A stretch of 62,326 bases of DNA from NCBI GenBank assembly GCA_023228045.1, contig JALOBY010000006.1:1-62326 (forward strand), read 5' to 3'. Positions 33,651-42,554 of this stretch are shown here, one piece after another. A model generated the notes under the pieces. The model was not told the origin of the DNA, ran no database searches, and saw only the letters and a list, made by a program, of their open reading frames with translations. This DNA comes from Endomicrobiales bacterium (GTDB taxonomy: Bacteria > Elusimicrobiota > Endomicrobiia > Endomicrobiales > JALOBY01). The translations under genes and the position numbers were made by a program. The first letter of the stretch is position 1; each line of letters starts with the position of its first letter.

Positions 33651-35417
33651 ATGACAAACTTTGTAGAAAAATGGGTACAAGCTCAAGCTGAACTTACGAA
33701 ACCAGATAAAATTTACTGGATGGATGGAACCGAGGAAGAAGCAAGGCGATTAGTTTACATTGGCCTTACACAAGAAAAATTTGCCGGCAAACCAACTTTT
33801 TACAAATTAAACGATAAAATATTTCCTAACTCATATTTACACAACTCGCACCCAAGCGATGTGGCAAGAACCGAACACCTTACCTTCGTTTGCCACCCTA
33901 CAAAAGAAGAAGCAGGCCCCAACAATAACTGGATGGCGCCCGATGAGGCAAAAACAAAATTAAATAAATTATTTGACGGCTGTATGCGCAGCAGAACTAT
34001 GTATGTTATCCCTTATACTATGGGGCACCCAAGTTCGCCTTATTCTAAATCGTGCATTCAGGTTACCGACTCGGTTTATGTTGCTGTAAGCATGCGTATA
34101 ATGACACGCGTTGGCAAAGAAGCATTGGACAGAATTGGCGATAGCGACAACTTTGTAAAAGGTCTGCACTCCGTTGGCGACCTTGATCCGCAAAGACGTT
34201 TTATTATGCATTTCCCGCAAGAAGGGCTTGTTATGAGCATCGGCTCAGGATATGGAGGAAACGCTTTACTTGGCAAAAAATGTTTCTCACTTAGAATTGC
34301 ATCTTGCCTTGGGCAAAAAGAGGGCTGGCTTGCAGAGCATATGATTGTAATAGGCATTGAGGACCCATCTGGTGAAACCACTTATTTTCTTGGTGCATTC
34401 CCATCGGCCTGCGGTAAAACAAACCTAGCACTTATAAACGCGCCTGCCGGCTACAAAGTAAAAACTTTGGGCGACGATATTGCATGGCTAAATGTTGGCG
34501 AAGACGGTAAACTCTATGCCATTAACCCGGAAACCGGCTTCTTTGGAGTAGTACCGGGAACATCTAACAAAACAAACCCAAAGATGATTGAAACAATAAA
34601 AAACGATAAATTCTTCCCAACACTTTTTACAAATACCGCTCTTGATTTAGATACAAACTCCCCATGGTGGGAAGGTTTATCTAACGAAGTACCAAAAAAT
34701 ATGCTCAACTGGCAGGGTGAAAAATACGACCATGCCTCCGGCAAACCTGCCGCTCACCCAAACTCGCGCTTTACCGTTTCTATAAAAAACTGCCCTTCAA
34801 TATCTGAAGAATTTGATAATCCAAAAGGTGTGCCAATTTCAGGTATTATATTTGGCGGCAGAAGAAAAGACACCATCCCGCTTGTCTGCGAAACATTTAA
34901 CTGGGAACACGGCGTTTTTGCCGCTTCCACGCTCGGCTCCGAAACAACAGCAGCTGCCTCGCACTCAACTGGTAATGTTCGCCGTGACCCTATGGCAATG
35001 CTTCCATTTTGCGGCTATAATATGTCTAGTTATTTTACACATTGGCTAAACTTTGGAAAAAAACTTAAAAATCCGCCAAAAATATTTATGGCGAATTGGT
35101 TTAAAAAAGATGAAAATGGCAAGTTTATTTGGCCTGGTTTTGGTGAAAACTTCCGTGTAATAAAATGGATGATAAATAGAGTTAAAGGTAAAGCAGATGG
35201 CGTAGAAACGCCTCTTGGCTTTATGCCAAAAATGTCGGAGTTTGACCTATCGGGCCTAAACCTTTCAAAAGAAGTTGTAAAAAAACTCTTTGAAGTAAAC
35301 CCTAAAGAATGGGAAAAAGAACTTGAAGAAATAGAAAAGTTTTACGGCCAATACGGCTCTGAAATCCCAGTGGCTTTACTAAACAAACTAAAAGAACTTA
35401 AAGAAAAAATAAAATAA
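33651..35417 (+). CDS. pckG: Phosphoenolpyruvate carboxykinase (GTP)
   Basis: PckG interconverts oxaloacetate and PEP with GTP/GDP. The 588-residue protein has the kinase-1a P-loop in FPSACGKTNLALI, the GTP-enzyme segments VPGTSNKTNPKM and RRKDTIPLVCETFNWEHGVF, and RRDPMAMLPFCGYNMSSYF. Length and motifs match the GTP family and not the ATP family. In an anaerobe it may run toward oxaloacetate or support gluconeogenesis, which sequence cannot decide. Confidence 0.95.
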   Translation: MTNFVEKWVQAQAELTKPDKIYWMDGTEEEARRLVYIGLTQEKFAGKPTFYKLNDKIFPNSYLHNSHPSDVARTEHLTFVCHPTKEEAGPNNNWMAPDEAKTKLNKLFDGCMRSRTMYVIPYTMGHPSSPYSKSCIQVTDSVYVAVSMRIMTRVGKEALDRIGDSDNFVKGLHSVGDLDPQRRFIMHFPQEGLVMSIGSGYGGNALLGKKCFSLRIASCLGQKEGWLAEHMIVIGIEDPSGETTYFLGAFPSACGKTNLALINAPAGYKVKTLGDDIAWLNVGEDGKLYAINPETGFFGVVPGTSNKTNPKMIETIKNDKFFPTLFTNTALDLDTNSPWWEGLSNEVPKNMLNWQGEKYDHASGKPAAHPNSRFTVSIKNCPSISEEFDNPKGVPISGIIFGGRRKDTIPLVCETFNWEHGVFAASTLGSETTAAASHSTGNVRRDPMAMLPFCGYNMSSYFTHWLNFGKKLKNPPKIFMANWFKKDENGKFIWPGFGENFRVIKWMINRVKGKADGVETPLGFMPKMSEFDLSGLNLSKEVVKKLFEVNPKEWEKELEEIEKFYGQYGSEIPVALLNKLKELKEKIK

Positions 35418-35456
35418 CTAGCAAAAGTATTTTATTGGTTGTTTTAATTTAGTTTT

Positions 35457-35876
35457 ATGGATACAGTAAAAATAATGGTTATCCTCACAGTAATTCTGTG
35501 GGGAGTAGCTCCAATCTTTGACAAAGCCGCACTGCGCGGCGCAACCCCTTTAGACGGCACAATTGTACGCGGAATTGTTGTTGGTTTAATTATGCTTTTT
35601 GCGGCTCTAATAGCCGGAAAATTTAAGGCAATAGCCGCAATGCCTACAAAAAGTTTAATTTACTTTGCCCTGTCTGGACTGATTGCCGGCTCTTTAGGTG
35701 TGTTCACTTATTTTAAGGCCTTAGAGCTTGCACCGTCATCAAAAATTATCCCTCTTGCCGCTACATACCCTCTAGTTACAGCACTTCTTAGCGTTTTATT
35801 CCTTGGAGAAGCACTAACCTTTAGCCGCATTATTGGCATTGCGCTAATCTGTACCGGTATTTTTCTGGTAAAATAA
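35457..35876 (+). CDS. EamA-domain half-size membrane transporter
   Basis: The 139-residue protein has four to five predicted membrane helices and a single EamA repeat, ending with ALLSVLFLGEALTFSRIIGIALICTGIFLV (read here in parts as VLFLGEALTFSRIIG and ALICTGIFLV). Single-repeat members work as dimers, like small multidrug-resistance proteins. The substrate is unknown. It lies 39 bp after pckG and 4 bp before mnmG, probably in the same transcript. Confidence 0.85.
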   Translation: MDTVKIMVILTVILWGVAPIFDKAALRGATPLDGTIVRGIVVGLIMLFAALIAGKFKAIAAMPTKSLIYFALSGLIAGSLGVFTYFKALELAPSSKIIPLAATYPLVTALLSVLFLGEALTFSRIIGIALICTGIFLVK

Positions 35877-35880
35877 AATT

Positions 35881-37650
35881 ATGCGCGAAAAAATAAATTA
35901 TTCAGTTATTGTTGTTGGCGGCGGGCATGCCGGCGCCGAAGCCGCACTTGCTTGCGCAAGAATGGGCCTTAAAACTTTGCTTATAACAATGCGGCTTGAT
36001 AAAATTGCCGCAATGTCTTGCAACCCGGCAATTGGCGGAATTGCAAAAGGCCAAATTGTACGCGAGTTAGATGCCATGGGCGGCGAGATGGCAAAAGTAA
36101 CCGACGAGGCAGGCCTGCAATTTAGAATGCTCAACCTTTCAAAAGGCCCGGCAGTGTGGTCGCCAAGAGCTCAATGCGACAAAAAACTATACCACCAATT
36201 AATGCGCTCTGTTTTGGAAACTCAGGAAAACCTTGATTTGCTTGAAGCGGAAGTTAGTGAAGTTATTGAAAGCAAGCGTAAAGTTATTGGAGTTAAAACT
36301 ATCGATGGCTCAACTTATAATTCAGATGCAGTAATAATTACAACTGGAACTTTCCTTAAAGGTGTTTTACACACCGGCTTAAAAAGTTCCTCTGGCGGTA
36401 GAATAAATGAAAAATCTTCGGAGTTTTTATCGGACTCACTTAAAAAACTTGGCTTTGAAGTTGGTAGGCTTAAAACAGGCACACCGGCAAGGTTAGATTC
36501 TGCAAGCGTTGATTTTTCAAAAATGTCCGCACAACATGGGGATGAACCGCCAATTCCTTTTTCCCACTTTACCAATAAACTAATTTGGCAAAAAAATAAA
36601 AAACAACTCCCGTGTTATCTAACATATACAAATGAAACAACACATCAACATATCAAAAATAATTTAGATCGTTCACCACTTTATAGCGGCAAAATTAAAA
36701 GCATCGGGCCCCGTTACTGCCCCTCAATAGAAGATAAAGTTATACGCTTTTCCGAGCGCGACCGCCATCAGGTATTTTTAGAGCCCGAAGGTTATAACTC
36801 AAACTGGCTTTATGCAAACGGAATATCTACAAGCTTGCCAGAAGATGTTCAAGATAATATTGTTCATTCAATTGAGGGATTAGAAAATGCAAAAATCCTT
36901 CGCTATGGTTATGCCATAGAGTACGATTACTGTCCGCCAACACAGCTAACCCAGACACTTGAAACAAAAAACATTGAAGGGCTATACTTTGCCGGCCAGA
37001 TAAACGGCACAACTGGTTACGAAGAAGCAGCTGCACAGGGTTTTATGGCTGGGGTAAATGCTTCACTTAAAATTCAAAACAAAGAACCTCTCACATTAAG
37101 CAGACAAGAAGCATATATAGGCGTTATGATTGATGATCTTGTTACAAAAGGCGTAGATGAACCATACCGAATGTTTACCTCGCGTGCTGAACATCGGCTT
37201 TATTTAAGAAACGACAATGCCGATTTGCGCCTAATGGAATATGGCCATAAAATAGAGCTTATAAATTCAGAAATCTATGAAAAATTCCTGCTCTATAAAG
37301 CTTCGGTTGAAGGTTTGCTTAAAGCAAAAAAGAACATAAAACCAGAACTCCCGTGCAATGAAGAGCTTTACCCATGGGATAAAGAAGCTGTTACATTTCA
37401 GGCAGAAGTTACAAAAAAATATGGCGGCTATATTGCACGGCAAAACCAGTTTGCCGCAAAACTTGGCAAAGAAACCAATAAAAAGATACCAGATAATTTC
37501 GACTACGACAAAGTAATATCTTTGCTTGCAGAAGCTCGTCAGAAATTTAAAAAAATAATGCCAAAAACAATTGGCCAGGCGCTTAGAATTCCGGGTATAT
37601 CACCGTCAGACATAGCGGTAATACTAATTCACCTAAAAGGTAAAAAATAA
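35881..37650 (+). CDS. mnmG: tRNA uridine 5-carboxymethylaminomethyl modification enzyme MnmG
   Basis: MnmG (GidA) with MnmE installs the cmnm5 group on the wobble uridine of several tRNAs. The 589-residue FAD protein starts with the dinucleotide motif VVGGGHAGAEAALACARMG and has CNPAIGGIAKGQIVRELDAMGGEM, SLPEDVQ and GLYFAGQINGTTGYEEAAAQG. It is slightly shorter than the E. coli protein, mainly at the C-terminus. rsmG follows with no gap, as in many bacteria. mnmE is not in the window. Confidence 0.96.
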   Translation: MREKINYSVIVVGGGHAGAEAALACARMGLKTLLITMRLDKIAAMSCNPAIGGIAKGQIVRELDAMGGEMAKVTDEAGLQFRMLNLSKGPAVWSPRAQCDKKLYHQLMRSVLETQENLDLLEAEVSEVIESKRKVIGVKTIDGSTYNSDAVIITTGTFLKGVLHTGLKSSSGGRINEKSSEFLSDSLKKLGFEVGRLKTGTPARLDSASVDFSKMSAQHGDEPPIPFSHFTNKLIWQKNKKQLPCYLTYTNETTHQHIKNNLDRSPLYSGKIKSIGPRYCPSIEDKVIRFSERDRHQVFLEPEGYNSNWLYANGISTSLPEDVQDNIVHSIEGLENAKILRYGYAIEYDYCPPTQLTQTLETKNIEGLYFAGQINGTTGYEEAAAQGFMAGVNASLKIQNKEPLTLSRQEAYIGVMIDDLVTKGVDEPYRMFTSRAEHRLYLRNDNADLRLMEYGHKIELINSEIYEKFLLYKASVEGLLKAKKNIKPELPCNEELYPWDKEAVTFQAEVTKKYGGYIARQNQFAAKLGKETNKKIPDNFDYDKVISLLAEARQKFKKIMPKTIGQALRIPGISPSDIAVILIHLKGKK

Positions 37651-38403
37651 ATGGATATTCAACAACAGTTATTAGAAAAGTTTAAAAACTTTATAGAGAA
37701 CTATATTGACGAGCTTAAAGTTGAACAACAAGACCAGCTAATGCGTTTTTTACAATTACTAACAGAAACTAACTTAATACACAATTTAGTTTCTTTTAAA
37801 ACATTTGAAGAACTTGTTTTTAGGCACGCTGCCGACTCACTCTGTGCCCTGCCTATAATAAATAGAATTATTAAAGAAAAAAATATAGCTGCGCCTTCAA
37901 TTGTAGATGTTGGCTCGGGTGGAGGATTTCCCGCAATACCACTTAAAATATTTTTACCTCAAAGCAGATTTTTGCTTGTTGAATCAGTTGGTAAAAAATG
38001 TGTATTTTTAAAAGAGGCATCTGCGGCACTTGGCTTTGAAAATTTCAGGGTAGAAAATATAAGAGCAGAAGAAATTGGAAGGGCAAGTGATTGCAGAGAG
38101 AAGTTTGACTTTGCTACATCTCGCGCACTAAGCGGATTTAATTCAAACTTAGAATTTATATCCCCATTTGTAAAACCAGGTGGACTTTGCATTATTTATA
38201 AGTCAGACAAATACAAAGATGAACTAATAAACGCAGAAAATGCACTAAGAAAACTTAACCTAAAACTTTTAGAAATTTTCTCCTATGAAATTCCATTAGA
38301 AACCGAAACAAAAAAATTCAACCTACTTGTACTTGAAAAAACTGGCCACACACAAAACACTTACCCCCGCCGCACTGGCATACCAGAAAAAAACCCTCTT
38401 TAG
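37651..38403 (+). CDS. rsmG: 16S rRNA (guanine-527-N7) methyltransferase
   Basis: RsmG (GidB) methylates G527 of 16S rRNA with SAM. The 250-residue protein has the SAM motif VDVGSGGGFPAIPLKIFLP, LLVESVGKKCVFLKEA, TSRALSGFNSNLEF and the C-terminal YPRRTGIPEKNPL typical of the family. The N-terminus has an extra 25 or so residues compared with short forms. It begins directly after the mnmG stop. Confidence 0.95.
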   Translation: MDIQQQLLEKFKNFIENYIDELKVEQQDQLMRFLQLLTETNLIHNLVSFKTFEELVFRHAADSLCALPIINRIIKEKNIAAPSIVDVGSGGGFPAIPLKIFLPQSRFLLVESVGKKCVFLKEASAALGFENFRVENIRAEEIGRASDCREKFDFATSRALSGFNSNLEFISPFVKPGGLCIIYKSDKYKDELINAENALRKLNLKLLEIFSYEIPLETETKKFNLLVLEKTGHTQNTYPRRTGIPEKNPL

Positions 38404-38420
38404 GCAAGCATTTTATAGCT

Positions 38421-38500
38421 GTCATCCCCGTCAGCCCAAGGCTGACCCTCCTTGAGCGGGCAGGCCGAAGGTCCCGCCAAAGGCGGTGAGGCAGAATAGC
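38421..38500. repeat. Chimeric hairpin repeat between rsmG and the glucanase gene
   Basis: GTCAGCC-CAA-GGCTGAC forms a perfect hairpin and is followed by a CCGCC-AAA-GGCGG unit, pieces also found near 57.3 and 62.1 kb. It lies between two convergent genes, where it could help end transcription from both sides, although no T-run follows. Confidence 0.5.
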
Positions 38501-38527
38501 GCCGCGACTTAAATCAAATTTATATAT

Positions 38528-40867
38528 CTACTTTTGCTTGTTTTCCGATGAAGTGGCAAATAAATTCTCTACGCTTAATAATTCTTTGCCTTTTTCAAAT
38601 ATTGGGTCGGCTTCAAAGCGCTTTTTTATTGCGCCGTTGTTTAAGTAGTTATTTAGGGAAAGCAGTATCATTCCCTGGTCTAACGATAAATACTTATAGG
38701 CAACCTTTTTTGTCATTGGATCTAACGCATCATAAAAACCGTACTCGCCGTATGCATCCCAGCCATCAAGCATTTTGCGTATGTTTTTTATTGCTTCTTT
38801 TGGCGCAAACTCTAACGCTAAAAATGAGGCATGCGGCGTTATGGCGCCTGGTTTATAGCCAAGCGTGCCAAGTGGTTTTACACCAAACTCGCTATAGCCG
38901 CCTTTTGGGTCGGACGACGGGCTCATTCCCCAAACTGGGTACTTTAAATAATTTAGTGTGTAATCAATTGTGGCATCTACATAATTTTGGTCGTTTAAGC
39001 CAAGCCCTTTAGGCGCATATTTTTTTTCGTCTAAAAACAATGTTGGCATTAGTGCTTCAAATACTGAACCGCCCCATGATGGAATATATTTATACACTTT
39101 GCCTTGAGCATTTTTCCACTCATACCAGCCAGCATAATATTGTACACCTTTATAATTTTTAAGCTCACGGTGTTTTGGTTTTTGTGTTGCCCAGTCGTAC
39201 TCTAAGGGGAATGTTCTTACCATTTTAAACCAGTGGTCTTTTTCAACATCGCCTTTTGCAATTGCTATAAAGCTTGTTAACCGCGGTTCTGTGTAAAATA
39301 TGCCATAGTGATAATTTACATATTGCCCCATGTTTTCATAAAAGCCGTGCCACATTTGCTGTTCAACATTGTCATAAAAAAAGTTAAAGTTCCCGCGATT
39401 TATTAACTCCTCACAAGTTTGCCCAAGCTCAGTTGGAAAGGCATTTTTAACTATGTACATTCCAGCCACAAGCCAACCGCTATCTACCATTGAAATAAAA
39501 TATTCAGTGCGAGTTCCCCATGTTGTATCGTAATAATTGTAAGGGAAACCATATTTTGATGTGTCCATTGTTTTTACTGTGTTAAGTGTCAACTTTAATC
39601 GCTCTATGGCATCTTCTTTTGTAATAAATCCAAAGTCGTAAGCTGAAACAACGCTGCACAAATAAACACCAATGTTTGTTACATTTGTGTAATCACCTAT
39701 TGAACTGCCTTCGCCCATTGGCTCTTTTTCGTTTAGTGTTATTGTGTCTAAAACAAGACCGTGCTTTTTATCTACTATATTGTCAAAAAATTTCCAAGTA
39801 TCTTTTGCTATTTCTTTTAGCATTGCGTTATCATCTGCTGGGAATTGTTTTTTTACAATTGTTTGTTTAGGGAAACCGCCTATGCGGGTTGATAAAAACT
39901 TCATAAACTCTGTTCCGCTTACAAAGCGAAACTTTCCGCCATCGGCACTGTGTAATTTAAACTCATAAACTCCATTTGATATATAAAGTATTGCTTCTGG
40001 ATTTTTTGTTAAGTACTCAAGCAGTTTTGCTGGCTCATTTGTGCCTGCCGATTTTTTATTGTAACCGCCTTTTTTATCAGCTGTCCAAAATTCTTTTTTA
40101 GTGTATGATGGGTCTTCAAGTAAAATATATTCTTTGTCTTTATTAACTGATGGCGGACGGCAAAATACATCCTCTGTTTTTTCGCCTGTTCTAAGAAATT
40201 TAATGTTATCTATATATATTGCACCTTTCTTTTTTGTTACACCGCGGGAATTAAAAGTTATTACAAGTTCATCTAAATCTGAAAGTGCAGAGCGCGGATT
40301 GTCCCATATTTTTTGGTTTGTTTTATCGTATAGTCCATTAAAGTAAGAAAGCGGTACTTTGTAAGTTTGCCAATTCTCAGTTATGCCTTTTACCTGATAC
40401 ATTCCGGTAAGTTTTGCCCTGCGCTCAGTTTGATCTTTGTATTTTTTTAACTCTAAAACAAATTCTTGTGTAAAGCCCTCTTTTGCATCTCCTTTTACAT
40501 CAAAGCAAACAAAATCGTACTTACTGGCATCAAAGTTTATAAGCTTTGTCCAAAAGCCATTCATTGCGCTGGGCCGTTTTGAGTCAACGCTGTAAACAAG
40601 TTTCAGCGCTTTTTTTGAGCCGTTTAGGCCATCTATTTTTACAACCTGCTCTTTACAATAAGAATCGGGGTCGTTTTCTTCGTCAAAGTTTTCGTACTTC
40701 CATGAACCTCTATCGCCGTTTAGGTAATTTTGCTGACTATAACCCTCATAATCATCAACCATAACCGTTTCTTGTTTTGTTTCGGTTTTAGCTGGGGCCT
40801 TTGCGGCAAAACTTACACCATTTAAAAACAATACTACCGATAAAAATAAAGCGATTGTTTTACGCAT
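38528..40867 (-). CDS. Secreted glucoamylase-like/GH144-like glucan-active protein
   Basis: The 779-residue protein has a signal peptide (ALFLSVVLFLNGVSFAA). An N-terminal beta-rich domain at about 35-230, opening VDDYEGYSQQNYLNGDRGSW and ending IYIDNIKFLRTG, resembles CIA30-like or carbohydrate-binding modules. A large alpha-helical part from about 345 contains SSIGDYTNVTNIGVYLCSVV, and WGMSPSSDPKGGYSEFGVKP followed by ITPHASFLALEF. These are hallmarks of the glycoamylase (PF10091/GH144) group, which acts on glucans such as beta-1,2-glucan. The substrate is not certain. It stands alone downstream of rbr with its own putative promoter. Confidence 0.75.
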   Translation of the reverse strand: MRKTIALFLSVVLFLNGVSFAAKAPAKTETKQETVMVDDYEGYSQQNYLNGDRGSWKYENFDEENDPDSYCKEQVVKIDGLNGSKKALKLVYSVDSKRPSAMNGFWTKLINFDASKYDFVCFDVKGDAKEGFTQEFVLELKKYKDQTERRAKLTGMYQVKGITENWQTYKVPLSYFNGLYDKTNQKIWDNPRSALSDLDELVITFNSRGVTKKKGAIYIDNIKFLRTGEKTEDVFCRPPSVNKDKEYILLEDPSYTKKEFWTADKKGGYNKKSAGTNEPAKLLEYLTKNPEAILYISNGVYEFKLHSADGGKFRFVSGTEFMKFLSTRIGGFPKQTIVKKQFPADDNAMLKEIAKDTWKFFDNIVDKKHGLVLDTITLNEKEPMGEGSSIGDYTNVTNIGVYLCSVVSAYDFGFITKEDAIERLKLTLNTVKTMDTSKYGFPYNYYDTTWGTRTEYFISMVDSGWLVAGMYIVKNAFPTELGQTCEELINRGNFNFFYDNVEQQMWHGFYENMGQYVNYHYGIFYTEPRLTSFIAIAKGDVEKDHWFKMVRTFPLEYDWATQKPKHRELKNYKGVQYYAGWYEWKNAQGKVYKYIPSWGGSVFEALMPTLFLDEKKYAPKGLGLNDQNYVDATIDYTLNYLKYPVWGMSPSSDPKGGYSEFGVKPLGTLGYKPGAITPHASFLALEFAPKEAIKNIRKMLDGWDAYGEYGFYDALDPMTKKVAYKYLSLDQGMILLSLNNYLNNGAIKKRFEADPIFEKGKELLSVENLFATSSENKQK

Positions 40868-40881
40868 TTTTTCTCCATTAT

Positions 40882-40920
40882 ACAGGTAGCACTATTTGCT
40901 TAACTAATACTGCATCCTGT
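40882..40920. promoter_or_regulatory. Imperfect inverted repeat upstream of the glucanase -10 box
   Basis: ACAGGTAGCACTATT and AATACTGCATCCTGT form a dyad (12 of 15 positions) with a 9-nt centre. On the minus strand it borders a TATAAT (40877-40882), 9 nt before the glucanase ATG. On the plus strand a TTTTTATTTTT tract follows, so it also looks like a plus-strand terminator, but no plus-strand gene precedes it. Confidence 0.4.
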
Positions 40921-40928
40921 TTTTATTT

Positions 40929-41504
40929 TTAATAATTTTCCGCCGATGGCTCAAAAAATGCTTTTGGATGCAGGCACGCCGGGCACTGTTCCGGTGGAAC
41001 TGAGCCTTCGTGCATGTAACCACAATTTCTGCAACGCCATTTTATTGTTTTTTGTTTCTTAAACACTTCTTGTTTTTCAATGTTTGCGGCTAGTTTAAGG
41101 TATCTTTGCTCATGACCTCTTTCTGCAACAGATACACTGTTAAAAGCGGAGGCAATATCTTCAAAATCCTCTTCTTTGGCAATAGCAGCAAACTCCGGGT
41201 AAAGTTTTGAGTGTTCAAAGTTTTCACCAGCTGCGGCCTCTTTTAGGTTTTGAAGTGTTGTATCAATTATGCCCGCCGGGAAAGCGGCTGTTATTTCCAC
41301 CATACCACCTTCAAGAAATTTAAAAAACCTTTTAGCGTGTTCTTTTTCGTTATCGGCTGTATCGGCAAATACCGCGGCTATTTGTTCATATCCTTCTTTT
41401 TTTGCTTTACCTGCAAAATAAGTGTAGCGGTTTCTTGCCTGCGATTCGCCGGCAAATGCTTTTAAAAGATTTTTTTCGGTTTTTGTGCCTTTTAAACTTT
41501 TCAT
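40929..41504 (-). CDS. rbr: Rubrerythrin
   Basis: Rubrerythrin reduces hydrogen peroxide in anaerobes. The 191-residue protein has a four-helix di-iron domain with the ligand motifs FAGESQARNRYTYFA, DNEKEHAKRFF and SVAERGHEQRY. A C-terminal rubredoxin-like domain follows with CRNCGYMHEG and CPACLHP. It is the last gene of the PerR-led run and has a strong AGGGGGAAG ribosome-binding site. A 73-bp gap separates it from dfx. Confidence 0.95.
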   Translation of the reverse strand: MKSLKGTKTEKNLLKAFAGESQARNRYTYFAGKAKKEGYEQIAAVFADTADNEKEHAKRFFKFLEGGMVEITAAFPAGIIDTTLQNLKEAAAGENFEHSKLYPEFAAIAKEEDFEDIASAFNSVSVAERGHEQRYLKLAANIEKQEVFKKQKTIKWRCRNCGYMHEGSVPPEQCPACLHPKAFFEPSAENY

Positions 41505-41577
41505 TACTTCCCCCTACTAATTTATTTAAAATTATTTTTATTAACCGTATTTATTTTTAAATTCAGCGTACAAGCAA

Positions 41578-41952
41578 TTAGCTCTTCCAAAGACCATGCA
41601 AGTTGCAATATGCTCTTGCAGATATTTTTGCTCCACTAACGCAAAATTCTGCCTCTGGTGCATCACCCGGTTTAAGGAACTTTTTACATACTTTGCCATC
41701 TACATTTACCTCTATCCATTCAATAAAGTGCTTCTCTTCCATTGGGTGAGCAATACTGCCGACCTTTACTTTTACACCATTTGAAGTTACCTCAATTACA
41801 GGAATGTGCTTTTCCTTTGAAGCTTCAACTGAATTCTCTGTTACAAGTTTCATTGGCTGGCCGCAACAAACAAGCTCTCCGCCGCCCAAATGTAACACTT
41901 CAACTATATTACCACACACCTCACACTTGTAAATACCTTTTGCCTGTGTCAT
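41578..41952 (-). CDS. dfx: Desulfoferrodoxin (superoxide reductase)
   Basis: This 124-residue protein reduces superoxide to peroxide. The N-terminal desulforedoxin centre is YKCEVCGN with VCCGQPM. The catalytic iron site is supplied by KEKHIPV, HPMEEKHFIEW and YCNLHGLW, giving four His and one Cys, and the Glu before KHIP matches the known sixth-ligand residue. It is a 2Fe-type enzyme. Rubrerythrin downstream would remove the peroxide it makes. Confidence 0.96.
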   Translation of the reverse strand: MTQAKGIYKCEVCGNIVEVLHLGGGELVCCGQPMKLVTENSVEASKEKHIPVIEVTSNGVKVKVGSIAHPMEEKHFIEWIEVNVDGKVCKKFLKPGDAPEAEFCVSGAKISARAYCNLHGLWKS

Positions 41953-41987
41953 TTTTAGCTCCTATTTTCGCCCCGAAATATCTGGGC

Positions 41988-42509
41988 TTATTTTTTATTA
42001 GATTTATTAATTTTCTTGTTTTGTTTTATTAATTCGTTTAATTGTTTTTGCGCGCTTTCTATGTCGGGGCCAAAAGAATACACCTGACCGTACTCATCTA
42101 CCACAAAATTCGCAGGTATTCCGCGCACACTATAAGCATTTGTAACCTTGTTATCTGCGTCAAATAATAAGGGGTAGTTTAATCGTTGCTTTTCTTTGAA
42201 TTTTTTTGCTTTATTAATGCTACTGTCTAAATTTATTGCTAATAATTGAAAGTTTTTATCTTTGTTGTTTTCCTGTATTTTTATTAACACCGGCACTTCT
42301 TCTACACAAAAGGGACACCAACTGGCACCAAAACTTAAAAGCACGGTTTTACCTTTCAGGTCTGAAAGTGTAAATGTTACACCCTCGGTATCTGAAAGTG
42401 TGAAATCAGGTGCGATGCCCTGCGGTGATACCTGGGCACTAAGATTTATAAAACTGCCTGCAATAAAAAACAGCATCAAGGAAACACACACAGTAAATAA
42501 CTTTTTCAT
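41988..42509 (-). CDS. TlpA/ResA-like periplasmic thioredoxin-fold protein
   Basis: The 173-residue protein has a signal peptide (LFTVCVSLMLFFIAGSFINLSA), then APDFTLSDTEG, the redox site GASWCPFC with Cys65 and Cys68, and a cis-proline in RGIPANFVVD. It is exported and should act as a thiol-disulphide reductase in the periplasm, or as a peroxiredoxin-like protein. Its place inside the oxidative-stress operon suggests a redox defence role. The C-terminal KQNKKINKSNKK tail is very basic. Confidence 0.82.
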   Translation of the reverse strand: MKKLFTVCVSLMLFFIAGSFINLSAQVSPQGIAPDFTLSDTEGVTFTLSDLKGKTVLLSFGASWCPFCVEEVPVLIKIQENNKDKNFQLLAINLDSSINKAKKFKEKQRLNYPLLFDADNKVTNAYSVRGIPANFVVDEYGQVYSFGPDIESAQKQLNELIKQNKKINKSNKK

Positions 42510-42554
42510 TGTTACACTCTCTCTTCTATTGACACACTACTTTCTATATTTTCG

